Part shown: positions 21,221 through 32,311 of the stretch, one piece after another
Layout: each line of letters begins with the position of its first letter
Position numbering within the stretch: the stretch's first letter is position 1
Notes under the pieces: model-generated
The model's database searches: none
What the model saw: the letters and a program-made list of their open reading frames with translations, nothing else
What the model was told of the DNA's origin: nothing
NCBI GenBank assembly: GCA_024364805.1
Contig: CM044489.1
Coordinates: forward strand, 84,294,751-84,328,408
Length of the DNA: 33,658 bases
Source of the DNA: Euprymna scolopes
Taxonomy: Eukaryota; Mollusca; Cephalopoda; Sepiida; Sepiolidae
Direction: 5' to 3'
Program-made: the position numbers and the translations under genes

Positions 21221-21378
21221 TATCGGGATAATATAAAGCTCAACAAACCTCCTTTATTTTAGAATTCGATATATATATAACTCCCCTAGCATCATCTATA
21301 ATGTTATTGATTTATTTCGTTACTGATGAATTTCACGCTAGACGTCGCATCCCCATTATGTTACCTAGCATCTTCTCT
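21221..21378 (+). repeat. Local duplication, copy 2
   Basis: The second copy starts 324 bp after the first. It ends in ordinary sequence where copy 1 ends in an expanded microsatellite. Confidence 0.92.
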
Positions 21379-21611
21379 ACTCTTCTGATGAGAAGAATTA
21401 GGCTTTGAAATGCCTTGGCATAAACAGTCCCCTCTATTCCCCAACTAAATGTTTGTATACCATTATTAAATAAATGAACACTTCTACATTTACCAATATA
21501 CAGTTTTTGTGAGTTCCTTTTCGCAATCTTTCAGTATAGGTCTGGTTAGTGTTTTTTATCCTCGGTTTTTCATCCTATATGACCCTCTTTACTTTTTTGT
21601 TATGGTACCAG
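21379..21611. other. Unassigned spacer
   Basis: Nothing recognised. Confidence 0.5.
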
Positions 21612-21613
21612 TC

Positions 21614-21657
<44 letters not shown>
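21612..21657. repeat. (TTA)n microsatellite
   Basis: About 46 bp of TTA, ending at the first base of a Helitron-like 5' end. Confidence 0.95.
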
Positions 21658-21658
<1 letters not shown>

Positions 21659-21715
21659 CTATATATTAATACAATAGCATGTGTGTTCTTTTGTGTGTCA
21701 CGCTTTCCGTCAAAT
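21658..21715 (+). mobile_element. Helitron-like 5' end fragment
   Basis: TCTATATATTAATACAATAG, followed by a GTGTGTT..TTTTGTGT stretch, matches the starts at 7745 and 23466. Similarity fades after about 60 bp and no 3' end is found, so only the 5' end is kept. Confidence 0.65.
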
Positions 21716-22242
21716 TTGATTGATTGAGATTTTATTCTGGAATAGACATTTAATTTCGGAATACACATTTACGAACGCTCTAGACTCTATTCCATTAGCG
21801 TGTTCTTACATATATATTTGTTTTGAATTTTATAAAATTTAGGATTTACTCTTACAAAAGTTGTTAAGAAATAATTGATTTTAAGTTATGCCGTAATAAA
21901 AAAAAACAACTATAACACACATCTCTCGGCCGGTGGGGACAAAAAATTGAGCAGTTATTTGTTTTTTTTTTCATTGCTTATTTTACTTTACATTTGCTTA
22001 TTGAGAGAGCAAGAGCGAGAGAGACGCTGATGTGTTCGTTCATTAAAATATTATTGCAACTACTAATTGCTATAACATGTAAACAAAAGCTCAGATGTAT
22101 ATGTTATGAAATCTCGAAGTTTACAATACGTTATTATATATATATATTAAATGACAGTTCCTTTTTCTAAATAAATTATATTTATTGCAACATTGTTTTA
22201 ACTAAAATAGTTTGATGAAAAAAACTGTTTTCGGTACATAAA
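21716..22242. other. Unassigned AT-rich spacer
   Basis: Includes a short GA-type run at about 22004-22024. No gene seen. Confidence 0.5.
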
Positions 22243-22311
22243 ATATTTTAGGTACTCATGCAGAGAGGGATCCAGATGTAACTCAGAGTCTGCTCGGCTT
22301 TCTCCGGAACA

Positions 22312-22319
22312 TGACGTCA
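22312..22319. promoter_or_regulatory. Perfect CRE octamer in left TIR
   Basis: TGACGTCA, the consensus palindrome for CREB/ATF factors. It is kept in both terminal repeats while nearby TIR bases differ. Confidence 0.5.
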
Positions 22320-22468
22320 ACAGTCAGGGTAAGCCAAGCGTTGCCGAGGAAATTAAGCCGAGCGTAGCCGATGAAAGCATAACAAGAAAAGAAAACTTAC
22401 CTTAAATTTTAAGTTTTATTAACTGTAAAGAAAAATGTTACAACAATATTTTTTTCTTTTTTTTGTTG

Positions 22469-22469
<1 letters not shown>

Positions 22470-22527
<58 letters not shown>
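22470..22527. repeat. (TA)n microsatellite inside the TIR element
   Basis: Pure AT run of about 58 bp. Confidence 0.95.
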
Positions 22528-22529
<2 letters not shown>

Positions 22530-22816
22530 TTTAAATAAATAATGTTAAATATTTTTTAAAATAAAAAATGTTAAAGATTTTTTTGTTCGAGAAAAGGTTT
22601 AGAGGTAAGTCAAATAAATACTTTCAAGGAATATTTTTCTAATTTTTTTACAGGATAAATTTAAAACAATTTTTTAAATTTTTTTTTTGGGTGTTCTTAT
22701 TTATTTTTTTTTTCAAGGAAAAACCTGAGAACTAGAAAAGTTGAAACAAAACTGGTGGGATAGTTTTGTTTTTAATATTAAAACATATATTGTTGTTGTT
22801 TCGTCGGACCGTTGTT

Positions 22817-23155
22817 TTATAAATCGTGTGTGTGCGTAGATCGTATTCCGCATTTGCGGTGTGAGTCTTTCTGGGTTGCTCGCTCGAGCGCACACAAGTG
22901 GATGATTTTAATTATGATGGCAATTGTCAGCATAGACTTGCCAAAAAAGTTACCAGTCAGGATGATGTAAAGGTTCGGCATTTGGTAGCCTGACACCTTC
23001 AGGCATAGCCATCGCTTACCTTTACTCTTATAATAAGATTGAACCTGTATCCACATGGGGCACAAGTTTTCGTCCGTGCCAGTAAATTTTTTCTTGACAA
23101 AATTGAGGACTCCGGCTGGTGTTTTCAGCTGCTCACTTAAGGCTGCAAAATTCAT
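22817..23155 (-). CDS. 112-codon ORF inside the TIR element, unknown family
   Basis: This minus-strand ORF starts MNFAALSEQLKTPAGVLNFV and has a basic, aromatic-rich first 60 residues (VQSYYKSKGKRW at about 38-49). It lies 3' of a promoter-like region in the right TIR. A hydrophobic stretch around residues 64-86 and a basic tail follow. A GTAACT splice-donor-like site after codon 68 (ILTG|GTAACT) allows the idea that only the first ~68 residues are a coding exon of a larger transposase gene whose rest is deleted. I do not recognise the family and see no catalytic motif. It could also be chance, but its position and composition make it the best host-independent gene candidate in the window. 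Confidence 0.4.
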   Translation of the reverse strand: MNFAALSEQLKTPAGVLNFVKKKFTGTDENLCPMWIQVQSYYKSKGKRWLCLKVSGYQMPNLYIILTGNFFGKSMLTIAIIIKIIHLCALERATQKDSHRKCGIRSTHTHDL

Positions 23156-23260
23156 GTTTTTTTCTGACGTGAAAGTAAGAAATGGTGAGCTTTTTTTTGC
23201 TTTTTTTTACTAATTTGGTTTCTTTACTTCCTCTTCCAAATTGTCGTCTGCGGCTTTTAA

Positions 23261-23295
23261 TTTTCAACTCGCGCGAACGCGCGTCGCGTTGAAAA
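23261..23295. promoter_or_regulatory. CpG-rich palindrome upstream of the TIR-element ORF
   Basis: Perfect 8-bp arms TTTTCAAC and GTTGAAAA enclose 19 bp made largely of CGCG motifs. A CCAAT box (minus strand, complement of 23314-23318) lies about 20 bp further out and the CRE (23382-23389) further still. The order CRE, CCAAT, CG-rich palindrome, ATG (23155) reads like a promoter for the minus-strand ORF. Confidence 0.45.
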
Positions 23296-23381
23296 CCATC
23301 GTGCTACATTGTCATTGGCTCAGCTTTATGCTACGTCAGACAGCTTAATTTGCTCGGCAACATTCGGCTTACTCCGGCTGT

Positions 23382-23389
23382 TGACGTCA
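23382..23389. promoter_or_regulatory. Perfect CRE octamer in right TIR
   Basis: TGACGTCA mirrors the one at 22312 and lies about 230 bp upstream of the ATG at 23155. Confidence 0.5.
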
Positions 23390-23465
23390 TGTTCCGAGGA
23401 AAGCCAGGCGTGCGCGTGCGCTGAGTTACGTTTGGATCACTCTCTGCATGAGTACCATATTTTAA

Positions 23466-23867
23466 TCTATATATTAATACGATAGCGCGTGTGTTATTTT
23501 CTGTATCACATTTTTTTTGTTCCGAGTGTCTGTCGTTTAATTGTTATGCCTTTCCATTTCTTGTAATAAATAATTTTACCAAGAATTCTTCATCAGTTTT
23601 AGTTTCGGTTTCGATTATAGCTAAAGGAACTAAAGTTATATATACATACATTCTTTTTTCTTCAACAAGTTTTGGTTTTAGTTTCGATTCAAGCTGTTGC
23701 ACCAAAGCCATATGGATATATTTTTTTATTTTTGAAATCACAGGTTTATAATATATAAGAATGGATGGGAAATTGACTCTTATAGTTATATATACGAAAT
23801 CTGCATTAATTAAAATATCATATTTAAGCATATTTTACGACCAGGCTATGCCGGGCGTCCCTGCTAG
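23466..23867 (+). mobile_element. Helitron-like element, copy H3, both ends present
   Basis: A 402-bp element from TCTATATATTAATACGATAG to CTAG (23864-23867), starting one base after the TIR element's target duplication. A 3' hairpin CCAGGC-TAT-GCCGGG (5 of 6 pairs) sits about 8 bp before the CTAG, as in Helitrons. The interior has two AGTTTTGGTTT/TTTCGATT-type modules shared with 7745-8395, and the same 3' module as 4685 and 5137. Non-autonomous. Confidence 0.85.
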
Positions 23868-24010
23868 CTAAGATATATACTTTTGCAGTTTTAACAAAAG
23901 AATTACAATAATATCAGGGTGTCTCCATTTGTGCTGAACATCCACAAAAATGCCAACATCAATATATTACATATGAAAGAGTCCACTGTGGAATTTCTAC
24001 AGGTCCCAAT
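23868..24010 (+). repeat. Sequence shared with 8222-8395, flanking the Helitron
   Basis: Blocks TTTTGCAGTTTTAACAAAAG, ACAATAATATCA, GTCTCCAT, GCTGAACATCCACA and GAAAGAGTCC match the region after the Helitron-like part at 7745. Shared sequence therefore continues past the CTAG end. Confidence 0.8.
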
Positions 24011-24011
24011 A

Positions 24012-24072
<61 letters not shown>
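24011..24072. repeat. (TTA)n microsatellite
   Basis: About 60 bp of TTA directly after the shared block. Confidence 0.95.
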
Positions 24073-24075
<3 letters not shown>

Positions 24076-26640
24076 GAAAAAATGCTTATTTTATATCATA
24101 ATTTTTTAGACATTGTTGTACTTTTTTTCTTTTGAAAATATTTATTTCTTTGTATATTTCGGCCATCAGACATTTTATAGGGACTGTCCTTTTGTTTTAT
24201 GAGAAACGACAACTGTGTAGTATAAGAATACCACGTTTTCTTTCTTTCCGGAGTTTTGTTTAACTTATGAAGTCTTTTTTTATTAGTTATTGGCTGACAT
24301 TTTTTCACGATCCGTCAAGCAGAACATTTAAATCGGTATTTTTTTGCTGTTTTCCATATCGTTCAGGGTAATCATTATTATTTTATTGAATGTCTCTGAA
24401 TCTGTCTTACGCAAAACAATTTTTGTTTCAGCCATTTCCTGGTACCATTAATCTAAGTAAAAAATTCCTATATATTTTAAAGCAGTCTGCATGCTATAAA
24501 GTATGAGATACGAATACACAGTGACAAAGTTGTTATTGATTATTAACGTAAATAGAATTCCGGCTAATTTCAAATAAAGCTAGTTACATACTATAACTGG
24601 CTGCACGTCTTTATTATCCCTACATTGTTCTTCCTTTTTCATGGACAGCGTTCGAGCCTGTTTTGCGAAGTCAGGAGGGAGACATATTAATAAAGAATTA
24701 AAACACGGACGCCCAATTGAAACGTTAAACTATATTTTATTCATTTTAACTATTTAACTATATTCAATTAAAAAACGATTTATTCTAAGTGTGACAGAGA
24801 AGATCTAAATTCCAACGATATTTTCAGATATCTGCTCCCCATAATATTCTAGCAATAAATGCAATGAACTTCAAATATTTCGTGTACTCTATAAAAAAAC
24901 AACAAAACTGTTAATACTTAACGTATAATATTAACTGGGTTGTGCTTTCTATTAATCATATCCTATAATCCATTGGAACTTATAATACAATCTTTATCAT
25001 GAATATTACTAAAATGTAATATTTAACTAAAGGCAGTACTTATATTACACATGAACATCTTGTAGGAAAACAATTCTGGTTATGAAAATTTCGTTAGCTA
25101 TTAGGTACCCAGAGGAAGTAACTCGGCGTATAGTGGTTAGCAGATGGAAAGTTCCTGGGAAAAAATCGTTTCATGGAAACTCAAGTTGGTTTAATGTACA
25201 AAGAGAAAGCAATTGCGTGATATTAGGAGTTCTTGGAAACAAACTATATTCATGGGAGTTCTGCTAAATTTGAGGTATTTGAAGAAAAAAAAATTATTAC
25301 AGTGGTCGTGAAGGCAGATACTTGCTGTGAGTGCATTACAATAGTGGGCGCAAATATAACTAAGTCAAGCACCTCCCCCCTATAAAAAAAAGTTTAGCGT
25401 GAAAGAAGGCTAGCCATTTCCGGTCTGTTACAAAAAGTCTGTAGAAAAAAAGAGATCGTCTAAATCTTTTACTAATCAATTTTACAATCGAAATGGTTGA
25501 CATATTATATTAATCGTTTACACCATTTAATATTTTTCGAAAAACATATCGTTACGTATTTATTTCGATTAATATTTAAACTGGCATGTAAATGATGAAA
25601 AGTTTTAACTAATACATTACGAGACAGAGAATGAAATACCCTGCGTACGTATGTATAAAATACTTGATTTGGGTCCTGTATCTTGCTTGAAAGAAGAACA
25701 TAACATGCGTGGTCACTCATTAATGAAAATATAATACTCCTTGTTCGTCAGGAGTATTCGCTAACTTGCGAGATAATATTTTTTTACTATGGCGCCGAAA
25801 CGAGAAATCCTTAGCGATTACCTTCCAAACTGAGGGAGAATTGACCTAGTAACCAAAAATAAATTGAGCAATAATAAACCTGCTATTTCCACCAATTGCT
25901 TTACGGTTCCATGATTGATACATCTTTGCTTGCCACGCATGAAGGCAAAGACGACCTAAGTACCAAGGATCCTGCTGTCGATTTTTATATATGGATCAGC
26001 GCCCTGCTAGCCGATTTGCGGCGGTCCCTCCTGCCAAACATGCCCGAAATGGGTCAGCTTGTCAGAAACTGAAGTTCTAGATGGCATAGTTTTCATACTG
26101 CAAACGGACATTGCAGCCTATCCCAGTAAGAAAACGGTGGACATTATACAATGCATTCTCTATTGAACATATTTCATTAGTCATACAAACCTAAAGGTTA
26201 ACGATTTTGGTATTGCTTAACACTTTTTATAATTATTTTTGTTGAAGTTGATTATATTCTGTTCTCTGAGGAATGAAACACACAGATAGAAGTTAGAGTT
26301 GGAACCTAATTTCCATATTTGTCTGGTTTTCGGAGTACAAGTTGTAAAAATATTGACTAGTATGTTCTCTTTGGACATCATTTTTATCTCGACAATTCAA
26401 TCGTAAGTGAGTAGATTAGTAGAATCAAGTTCGATCTCCAAACCCATACGCTGGGTACGTAGAAAAATTAAACACGTTAACCCCTTGCTATCTGTCTAAC
26501 TACGTGCAAAACAAACAATAAAGATACACGTCCATTAAAACATGTAATTATTTTTTATAATCACAAAAAGAAATGCTTCGGAATTTTTAATATGAAGATT
26601 GTCAATTAGTATTATTTGGATTATTCCGACTTTCTCCTTG
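24073..26640. other. Unassigned AT-rich stretch
   Basis: No gene recognised in 2.5 kb. A small perfect hairpin AATACTCC-(10 nt)-GGAGTATT lies at 25733-25758. A GC-richer patch at about 25965-26070 reads KDPAVDFYIWISALLADLRR and onward to a stop in one frame, but matches no family I know. Confidence 0.45.
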
Positions 26641-26705
26641 AATAGCTCTAAAAGAATTAGAATTGATGATACAGTTCAGTAGATTATATCCTATACTAGT
26701 TTATT
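26641..26705 (+). repeat. Short dispersed repeat, copy 1
   Basis: Shares GAATTAGAATTGATGATA and AGATTRTAT with 31092-31158 in the same orientation; both copies are diverged. Confidence 0.6.
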
Positions 26706-27169
26706 GAGTTTCTTATGCCGTGTAAAATGCGTGTATTTTAATTTATCAATTTTGAAGGATGCATTGTGTGTGTATTTTATGTATAATTAGAACCCGTACT
26801 CCGAAAGAGGTAAAAAACGTGAAAAAACATCACGTCTTTGCCGTTGCGCCCATCGCCAAACAGGAAGCGACACAGGTTTAAATTAAGGCTAGTCAATCGA
26901 AAAGAGCGGATGGCTTTCGAAAATATCGGCTACAAAAAGCAACAATTCCTTGTAGAAAAGTGGCCATAAGGATAAAGGAATTTATGTTTTTAGGCAATTT
27001 TTCGATATTTGTCGTCCAAATGTTGCATAGTGGTACATTTTAAAGAGAGACGGGAACAAATAACAGATACCTATAATACAGAATTGACGATGGTGTGAGA
27101 GACGTTTTTAACAGAGTGAGGAGAGAGATGAGAATCCATTATTGAATGAATGTGTTATACTGTTCTTTT

Positions 27170-27343
27170 ACACAGAGGGGGAGAATCATTACTTATGATG
27201 GAGGAGGGGGACACATTACTTGGAAGGGGCTTATACAAAGTTCATATTAAGATGATTAACACTTTGCCTTCAATTGTTGAATGGCGACACGAAGACAAAA
27301 AGTTACAAATATCGATGAGGTTCTTTATTTCATTTGACCGGTC
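27170..27343 (+). repeat. ~160-bp dispersed repeat, copy 1
   Basis: Matches 29755-29902 through AAAGTTCATATTAAGATGAT, TTCAATTGTTGAATG, CGACACGAAGACAA and ATTTCATTTGACCG. Copies differ by small indels and substitutions. Confidence 0.85.
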
Positions 27344-27420
27344 GAATGATTTGACGTCAGGAAGTCACATTGGTTCTACATGGTTAAGCATCTACCCCTT
27401 CGCCTCTGAGGGTACACTCC

Positions 27421-28720
27421 TCTGACTATGTCAGCTCTTTCCGACCGACTGAGCTTATCCTAATCTCATTTTCAACTTATCCAATGTTCTTCTTATTTAC
27501 AGGAAAAGGGGGCAGTCCTTTTTCCTAAAACTTTCCTATCCTTCCCATTTTCCAAAAAATGTACGCATTTTTAAATTCTAGTATATTTTTTCTTTATATC
27601 TATACAACCACTTGGCTAAGAAAGATCAGACACCATAAAAAACTTCTTTAGTCAGCTCTTCCCAACTGATTTCCTAATTATATTTTTTAGATAAGAATCT
27701 CTCTCTGATCTTCCTGGCATTTACTTTTTGGATGTAGGGTATACCTCCTATGATTCACATCAGCTGCTTCATCCAGCCACCCTTATGCCGTAAACCGAAG
27801 CCCCATTTTACCTCTCTCGAAATCAACGACTTCTTTCGTCCAAAAGTGTCCTGATCCTTTCTTTCGCCTGGGTGTTCTACTAATTAGAGCTTTGTTTCAT
27901 TTTCTAACTATCTTATTTATTTTGGGACATACATCAAAGCTCATTTACTCAAATCGTTGTAGTTGGCTTCTCAGTATTAAGATATACTTTTTAATCACAC
28001 TGATTCGCTCGGATTTCCTTGCTTGGACCTTGGAACTTGATAAAGATTTAGAAAACATCACCCTTAATTAAATAACCTCCATCCCCTGCCCTAAAAATCC
28101 TATTTGCGCACTAAATTCTAACTATGGCCCGGATTTCTGTTATTTTTCTCTTTTTCTCATTAGAGCGTCCAAGATTCTAGCGGAGATATCCCGCATTCAT
28201 ACCTTTCTAAAAATATAAGGTTATATCTTCCTACATACTTACGGTATATTTTACTTTTCTCTCCCTTCTTAATGCTATATGTGATATGCCCGTGATACTT
28301 GCTCTTACAGTCCTTTTAGTACCCTAAGGAATTCTCGTATCCTTCACCGCCTGCCTTTTTAATTTATTGGGCCAAGACTTATAATTCTGCTTGGTGCTGT
28401 CACTGTCGACATGCTTTATAAGCACCCGATTCCGCAGGATCCATTTATATTTTCCTAACAGGAACATTTCTAATGCTGTATCCTGGCAAGCTACACTTCT
28501 TGTGAAAATGTTTATAGACATCAAAAAAATAACAAAAAGCAAAAATCAAAAAGAAAATTTCTCCCTTTTGGCTTATCAATTCGAAAAACTCTCAAAATAC
28601 CCATTTTCGTAATTTTCTATTGTCCCCTTTCTAAAATTCTAACTTATTTCTAGGCCAACCATTTGTCTCAATTAACGTCTCATTTTTATTTTCCTATGAC
28701 TTTTTTCTTTCCATTCTAAT
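27421..28720. other. Strand-asymmetric pyrimidine-rich block
   Basis: Over ~1.3 kb the plus strand is clearly richer in C and T than in G and A. A GTCAGCTCTT... phrase occurs at about 27428 and again at about 27651. The minus strand has a 72-codon ORF (28324-28542) that I do not recognise. It may be an old retroelement body in minus orientation. Confidence 0.4.
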
Positions 28721-29754
28721 TTATCTACCTAATTATGACTTTGAATTCCTGACGTAAGAATACAATAACATTATAAACTTAAGACAATTTACAATATTTG
28801 TTCAAACATGGTCACAAAAAATACATTATCATTTAACTATGATTACCAATTTAACGTAACAATTATAACTTTTTTCAAGAAATTTTTTTCTGTTACAACA
28901 ACAATAACAACAAAAGTCTGTCAAAAGAATTAACCCTTTTTCTTAAAAACAAACAAACACATGGAAAGCTGAAAAGTTCAACCATGACACAAAAATACTT
29001 TTTCAATAAAAGTGCATTCGTACAGACAATAGGATTTTGTAAAATGATATTTATACATGCTGTTTTAAGGAGCACGAGACTTTAACTCTTGTGATAAAAT
29101 TCCTGTTTGATTGACAGGTATAATCTAACAATGTCAGCTTTGCCACAAATGTCATAACAATAATCACTGTGACACATTGATCTAAATTTTACAACAATAA
29201 TAATGACACCGATTTCTCTACTTGTGTGTATGGGTGTATTTTTAAAACAAAACAATTCATTCATCAAATAAATTACGCATCGTGGCTTGTTTTTACAACT
29301 GTTTCTTTTTTTTTCATTCATATTCTTTGTTTTTCTTTTGCGGCATATCATCCCTTTTTTTAAGTACATTTTTCCGTGTGTAAGTATACGATTCTTTTTT
29401 TCTTTGACACTGTGCGTATGTGTGTGTGTTTCTCTTTTTTCTTCTTAATTATTGTTTTTTTTTTCGTCTATTATTTTTTCTTTAGTTTTTTTTCGCATTG
29501 TGTCGTTTTTCTACAATGGACCCTTAAGTTGTATTTCCGTAGTATAGTTCGTTTGTTTTACTCTTTCCGAATAAAAATGGCCACGGGCACCAAATCGAAA
29601 GAGGTTGGAAGAAATATGATTAGGACGTTCATATTGGAGAGACGGCGGGGGTATATATATATATATAACAATGATGAGGAGGAGAGAAACATTTATACAG
29701 TTCTGGGATGTTTCTTCTTAAAAGAGGAGAGAGGGTGATGTACATCTCTTATTA
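28721..29754. other. Unassigned stretch with a T-rich tract
   Basis: Contains a strongly T-rich tract at about 29390-29500. ORFs there are compositional artefacts. Confidence 0.5.
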
Positions 29755-29902
29755 CACAGAAAAGGGGAGGAGGGATACATTTGTTGTAAGGGTTCCATAA
29801 AGTTCATATTAAGATGATTAACACATTACCTTCAATTGTTGAATGACGACACGAAGACAACAGTTACAAAAATCGATGATGTTCGTTATTTCATTTGACC
29901 GT
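29755..29902 (+). repeat. ~160-bp dispersed repeat, copy 2
   Basis: Partner of 27170-27343, in the same orientation. The match stops at GACCG in both copies. Confidence 0.85.
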
Positions 29903-31091
29903 TTTTCATAAATATTTCACATAAAATAATTTTAAAAAATTCCTCATATAGTCTCAGAATTCAAGAAATAACAAAGAAGCTTTATTTGGCTTATTTTGTT
30001 TGAAAAATATGTGAAAATGTTTCAAAGTTTATTTCTATTTAAATTTCCGTTTACTCTCTTATATTTTACGAATGAAACAAATGTTAATATATGCTTCCGA
30101 ATAAGCAGACTGACAATCACTTTCAAGTCTTCACGAGAATCTAAACTATTACTACATAATTGCTCTATGTAAGTGAATAGCCCATTTCGCTACGAGCATA
30201 CAATTCCTGGTGTACACTTTATTTTACAAAACGATGTTAAAGTTTTCATTTCTTGTGGAGAGAACATTTAATCCAATTTGAAGCTGGCCCAATTTCCGAC
30301 AGGAGAGGAAATATGCAGAATCGCTTAATATTATACGCAATCGGACAGATACAAACCAAACCAACAAACCTTATCGTTGATTTTCTTGACATTCAATTTA
30401 GCAGGCGCCATTGGCAATTTTTATTAGTCTTTGCACTTACAATCTGCGCTAATGCATGCCACTTACCTCAGTCCTTAATCTGCTTTCACAGAAGGTAAAC
30501 AGAGTTACGTAAATGTGATAATTTTTAAAACGGTTCACAACAATGATAGATTTTTATATTAAAGCGACGGTAGGAAAACATTGCAAAACGTTACCAATAT
30601 ATAAATGATGACACGGACAACGTTTACAAACTATAGCCTCGTAAGTACCGAAAAAAAACTAATGGATACAAACGAAAGAAGCTGGGTTGGAAGAGTGTCA
30701 TTGAGATTATAACTTTTATTTAGCGGGAAAATCGACCGTCGTGACTTCGATTGGCGCCAATTTATAGTGTTTGATCTAACGAAAATTAATTGATGTATTT
30801 AAACGTGACTCTTAATCTTTTATACAAGGAAAAGATCCGAGAGGAAGGGAGCAAACAAGCGCTTTTTCCTTTTATGTTTATCAAAATAAAAAAGGAGAAC
30901 TGAATTAAAAACAAGAAAGAAATATGCGTGATGTATATCTGAAAGGATCTACATTTAATAAAAATATGGTTTTTAAAATAAACCCGAGTGCAAAAAATAA
31001 AAAAAAGAACTGGAAGCTTTCAAAAATATTATCCCACTTTATATTTCAACATACTGCTTTTAGCTACGCAAATATGCTTCACATTTTCATT
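29903..31091. other. Unassigned AT-rich stretch
   Basis: An 81-codon ORF at 30253-30498 resembles no family known to me. A phrase ATGATGACACGGACAACG near 30604 faintly recalls the 160-bp repeat. Confidence 0.45.
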
Positions 31092-31158
31092 TAATGACTC
31101 TAGATGAATTAGAATTGATGATATAATTCACCAGATTGTATTTGTTAATTCGTTAATA
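31092..31158 (+). repeat. Short dispersed repeat, copy 2
   Basis: Partner of 26641-26705. Confidence 0.6.
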
Positions 31159-31485
31159 TACTTGCTCCTTTCTTGTGAAATGCAAACATTAAATTTATTA
31201 ATTCTAAATAATTCATCGAGCGTATGTTATGAGTAGGGCTATGACAATAGAATATTCTTTTTATTGTTTTGAATCTCGAGTATATATCCGACACAGTTAG
31301 ACACAGTTAATCAACCGAGAACCACACCACTCTATATAAAAACATATAAGATATTGACTGATATACACATGAAAGTCAAAATAATGAAAAGAATATTTTC
31401 TTGTCATAACCCAAGTTATGAGTAATGCATTTTTAATATTAAAAAATGTAGTAAAATGTATTACACCTAGATACAAATAAATTAA

Positions 31486-31970
31486 AACTTATTCTGCCTT
31501 GATGGAGTTCAAAATAGATTTCGTAGCCTAGTAGGGGATGCACTTTTCTCTTCCCTGCAATATCTTTCTTACAGAAGAGATGTTATGAGTCCGCCTCTAC
31601 TTTATCCTTATTTTCATGGCAAGGGCTCGTCTGAGTTTCAATCTATGATCCTCGCTTGCCAAACTTTCACTAGAAACACTATCAATACTTTTCCATCACT
31701 TTTTTTATTTGTGACTTAACTTAAACGTAGATTCCATGAAGAAAGTTTCTTTCTTCCGTTTGGCTACTTTCCTGCTGACTACAATATGGTTGTCTTCAAG
31801 TCCAACGTAAAAAAGTTCTGGATGAGCTGTTCCACTTACAATGAAAAAAAAATTACCGAATTTCCTTTACTAACGATTACTATATTGTCCAATTGACTAC
31901 TGTATACTCTTTAGCCCTAATCCACGAGTGGCCTCTGACTCTTGATAAGTCCTGATGCCTAAGCATAAAA
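31486..31970 (+). mobile_element. LINE 3' end, copy 2 of the 1-1095 family
   Basis: 5'-truncated copy. It reads LDGVQNRFRSLVGDALFSSL and YRRDVMSPPLLYPYFHGKGS, then in changing frames RRFHEESFFL and PADYNMVVFKSNVKKFWMSC, followed by the family's 3' UTR (GAGTGGCC, CTTGATAAG). Relative to copy 1 it has further frameshifts and an in-frame stop (FVT then TAA). The tail has been replaced by a long TA run (31981-32070). Confidence 0.88.
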
Positions 31971-31976
31971 TATATA

Positions 31977-31980
<4 letters not shown>

Positions 31981-32070
<90 letters not shown>
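31981..32070. repeat. (TA)n microsatellite at LINE tail
   Basis: Pure TA run of 90 bp, starting about 10 bp after the LINE 3' end. Confidence 0.97.
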
Positions 32071-32073
<3 letters not shown>

Positions 32074-32241
32074 GGAATGTAGTTTGCTTGAAGCTTTGCT
32101 CGTAAATAAATGATGAAGTATATAAGAAAGCAAAAGCAATGCAATGAACCGGGTGTTAAAATGGTGTGATGTATGGACGAAAATGGACAAACAAAAGAAG
32201 ACCATGTAGAGATAGTTTTTTATATATATCTTCACGTATGC

Positions 32242-32310
<69 letters not shown>
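32242..32310. repeat. (AAT)n microsatellite
   Basis: 23 uninterrupted AAT units. Confidence 0.97.

Positions 32311-32311
<1 letters not shown>

Larger units (their letters stand above)
22251..23456. mobile_element. 1206-bp TIR DNA transposon with 8-bp target duplication
   Basis: The left end GGTACTCATGCAGAGAGGGA and the right end (complement GGTACTCATGCAGAGAGTGA) are long inverted repeats matching over about 115 bp, with divergence in the middle. The flanks carry a perfect 8-bp direct duplication ATATTTTA (22243-22250 and 23457-23464). An 8-bp duplication fits hAT, P, Merlin or some MULE elements; the terminal bases do not settle which, so I leave the superfamily open. Each terminal repeat holds TGACGTCA. 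The interior carries a CpG-rich palindrome, a 112-codon minus-strand ORF and a TA microsatellite (22470-22527). At this length it is likely non-autonomous or a deletion derivative. The intact target duplication suggests a fairly recent insertion. Confidence 0.92.

Noticed and set aside
25733-25758. 8-bp perfect hairpin as a terminator
   Set aside because: No gene precedes it and hairpin terminators are not expected in this genome; kept only as a note.
26420-26450. B-box-like AAGTTCGATCTCC
   Set aside because: No A box or cloverleaf upstream; a short match in AT-rich DNA is expected by chance.
28324-28612. Overlapping ORFs on both strands around 28.4 kb
   Set aside because: Neither matches a family I know, and they lie in the pyrimidine-rich block, where long open frames arise easily.
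29376-29738. 120-codon Phe-rich ORF
   Set aside because: It lies on a T-rich tract; composition alone explains it.
30253-30498. 81-codon ORF as a host exon
   Set aside because: No recognisable domain, no splice-site support and no codon pattern distinguishing it from background.
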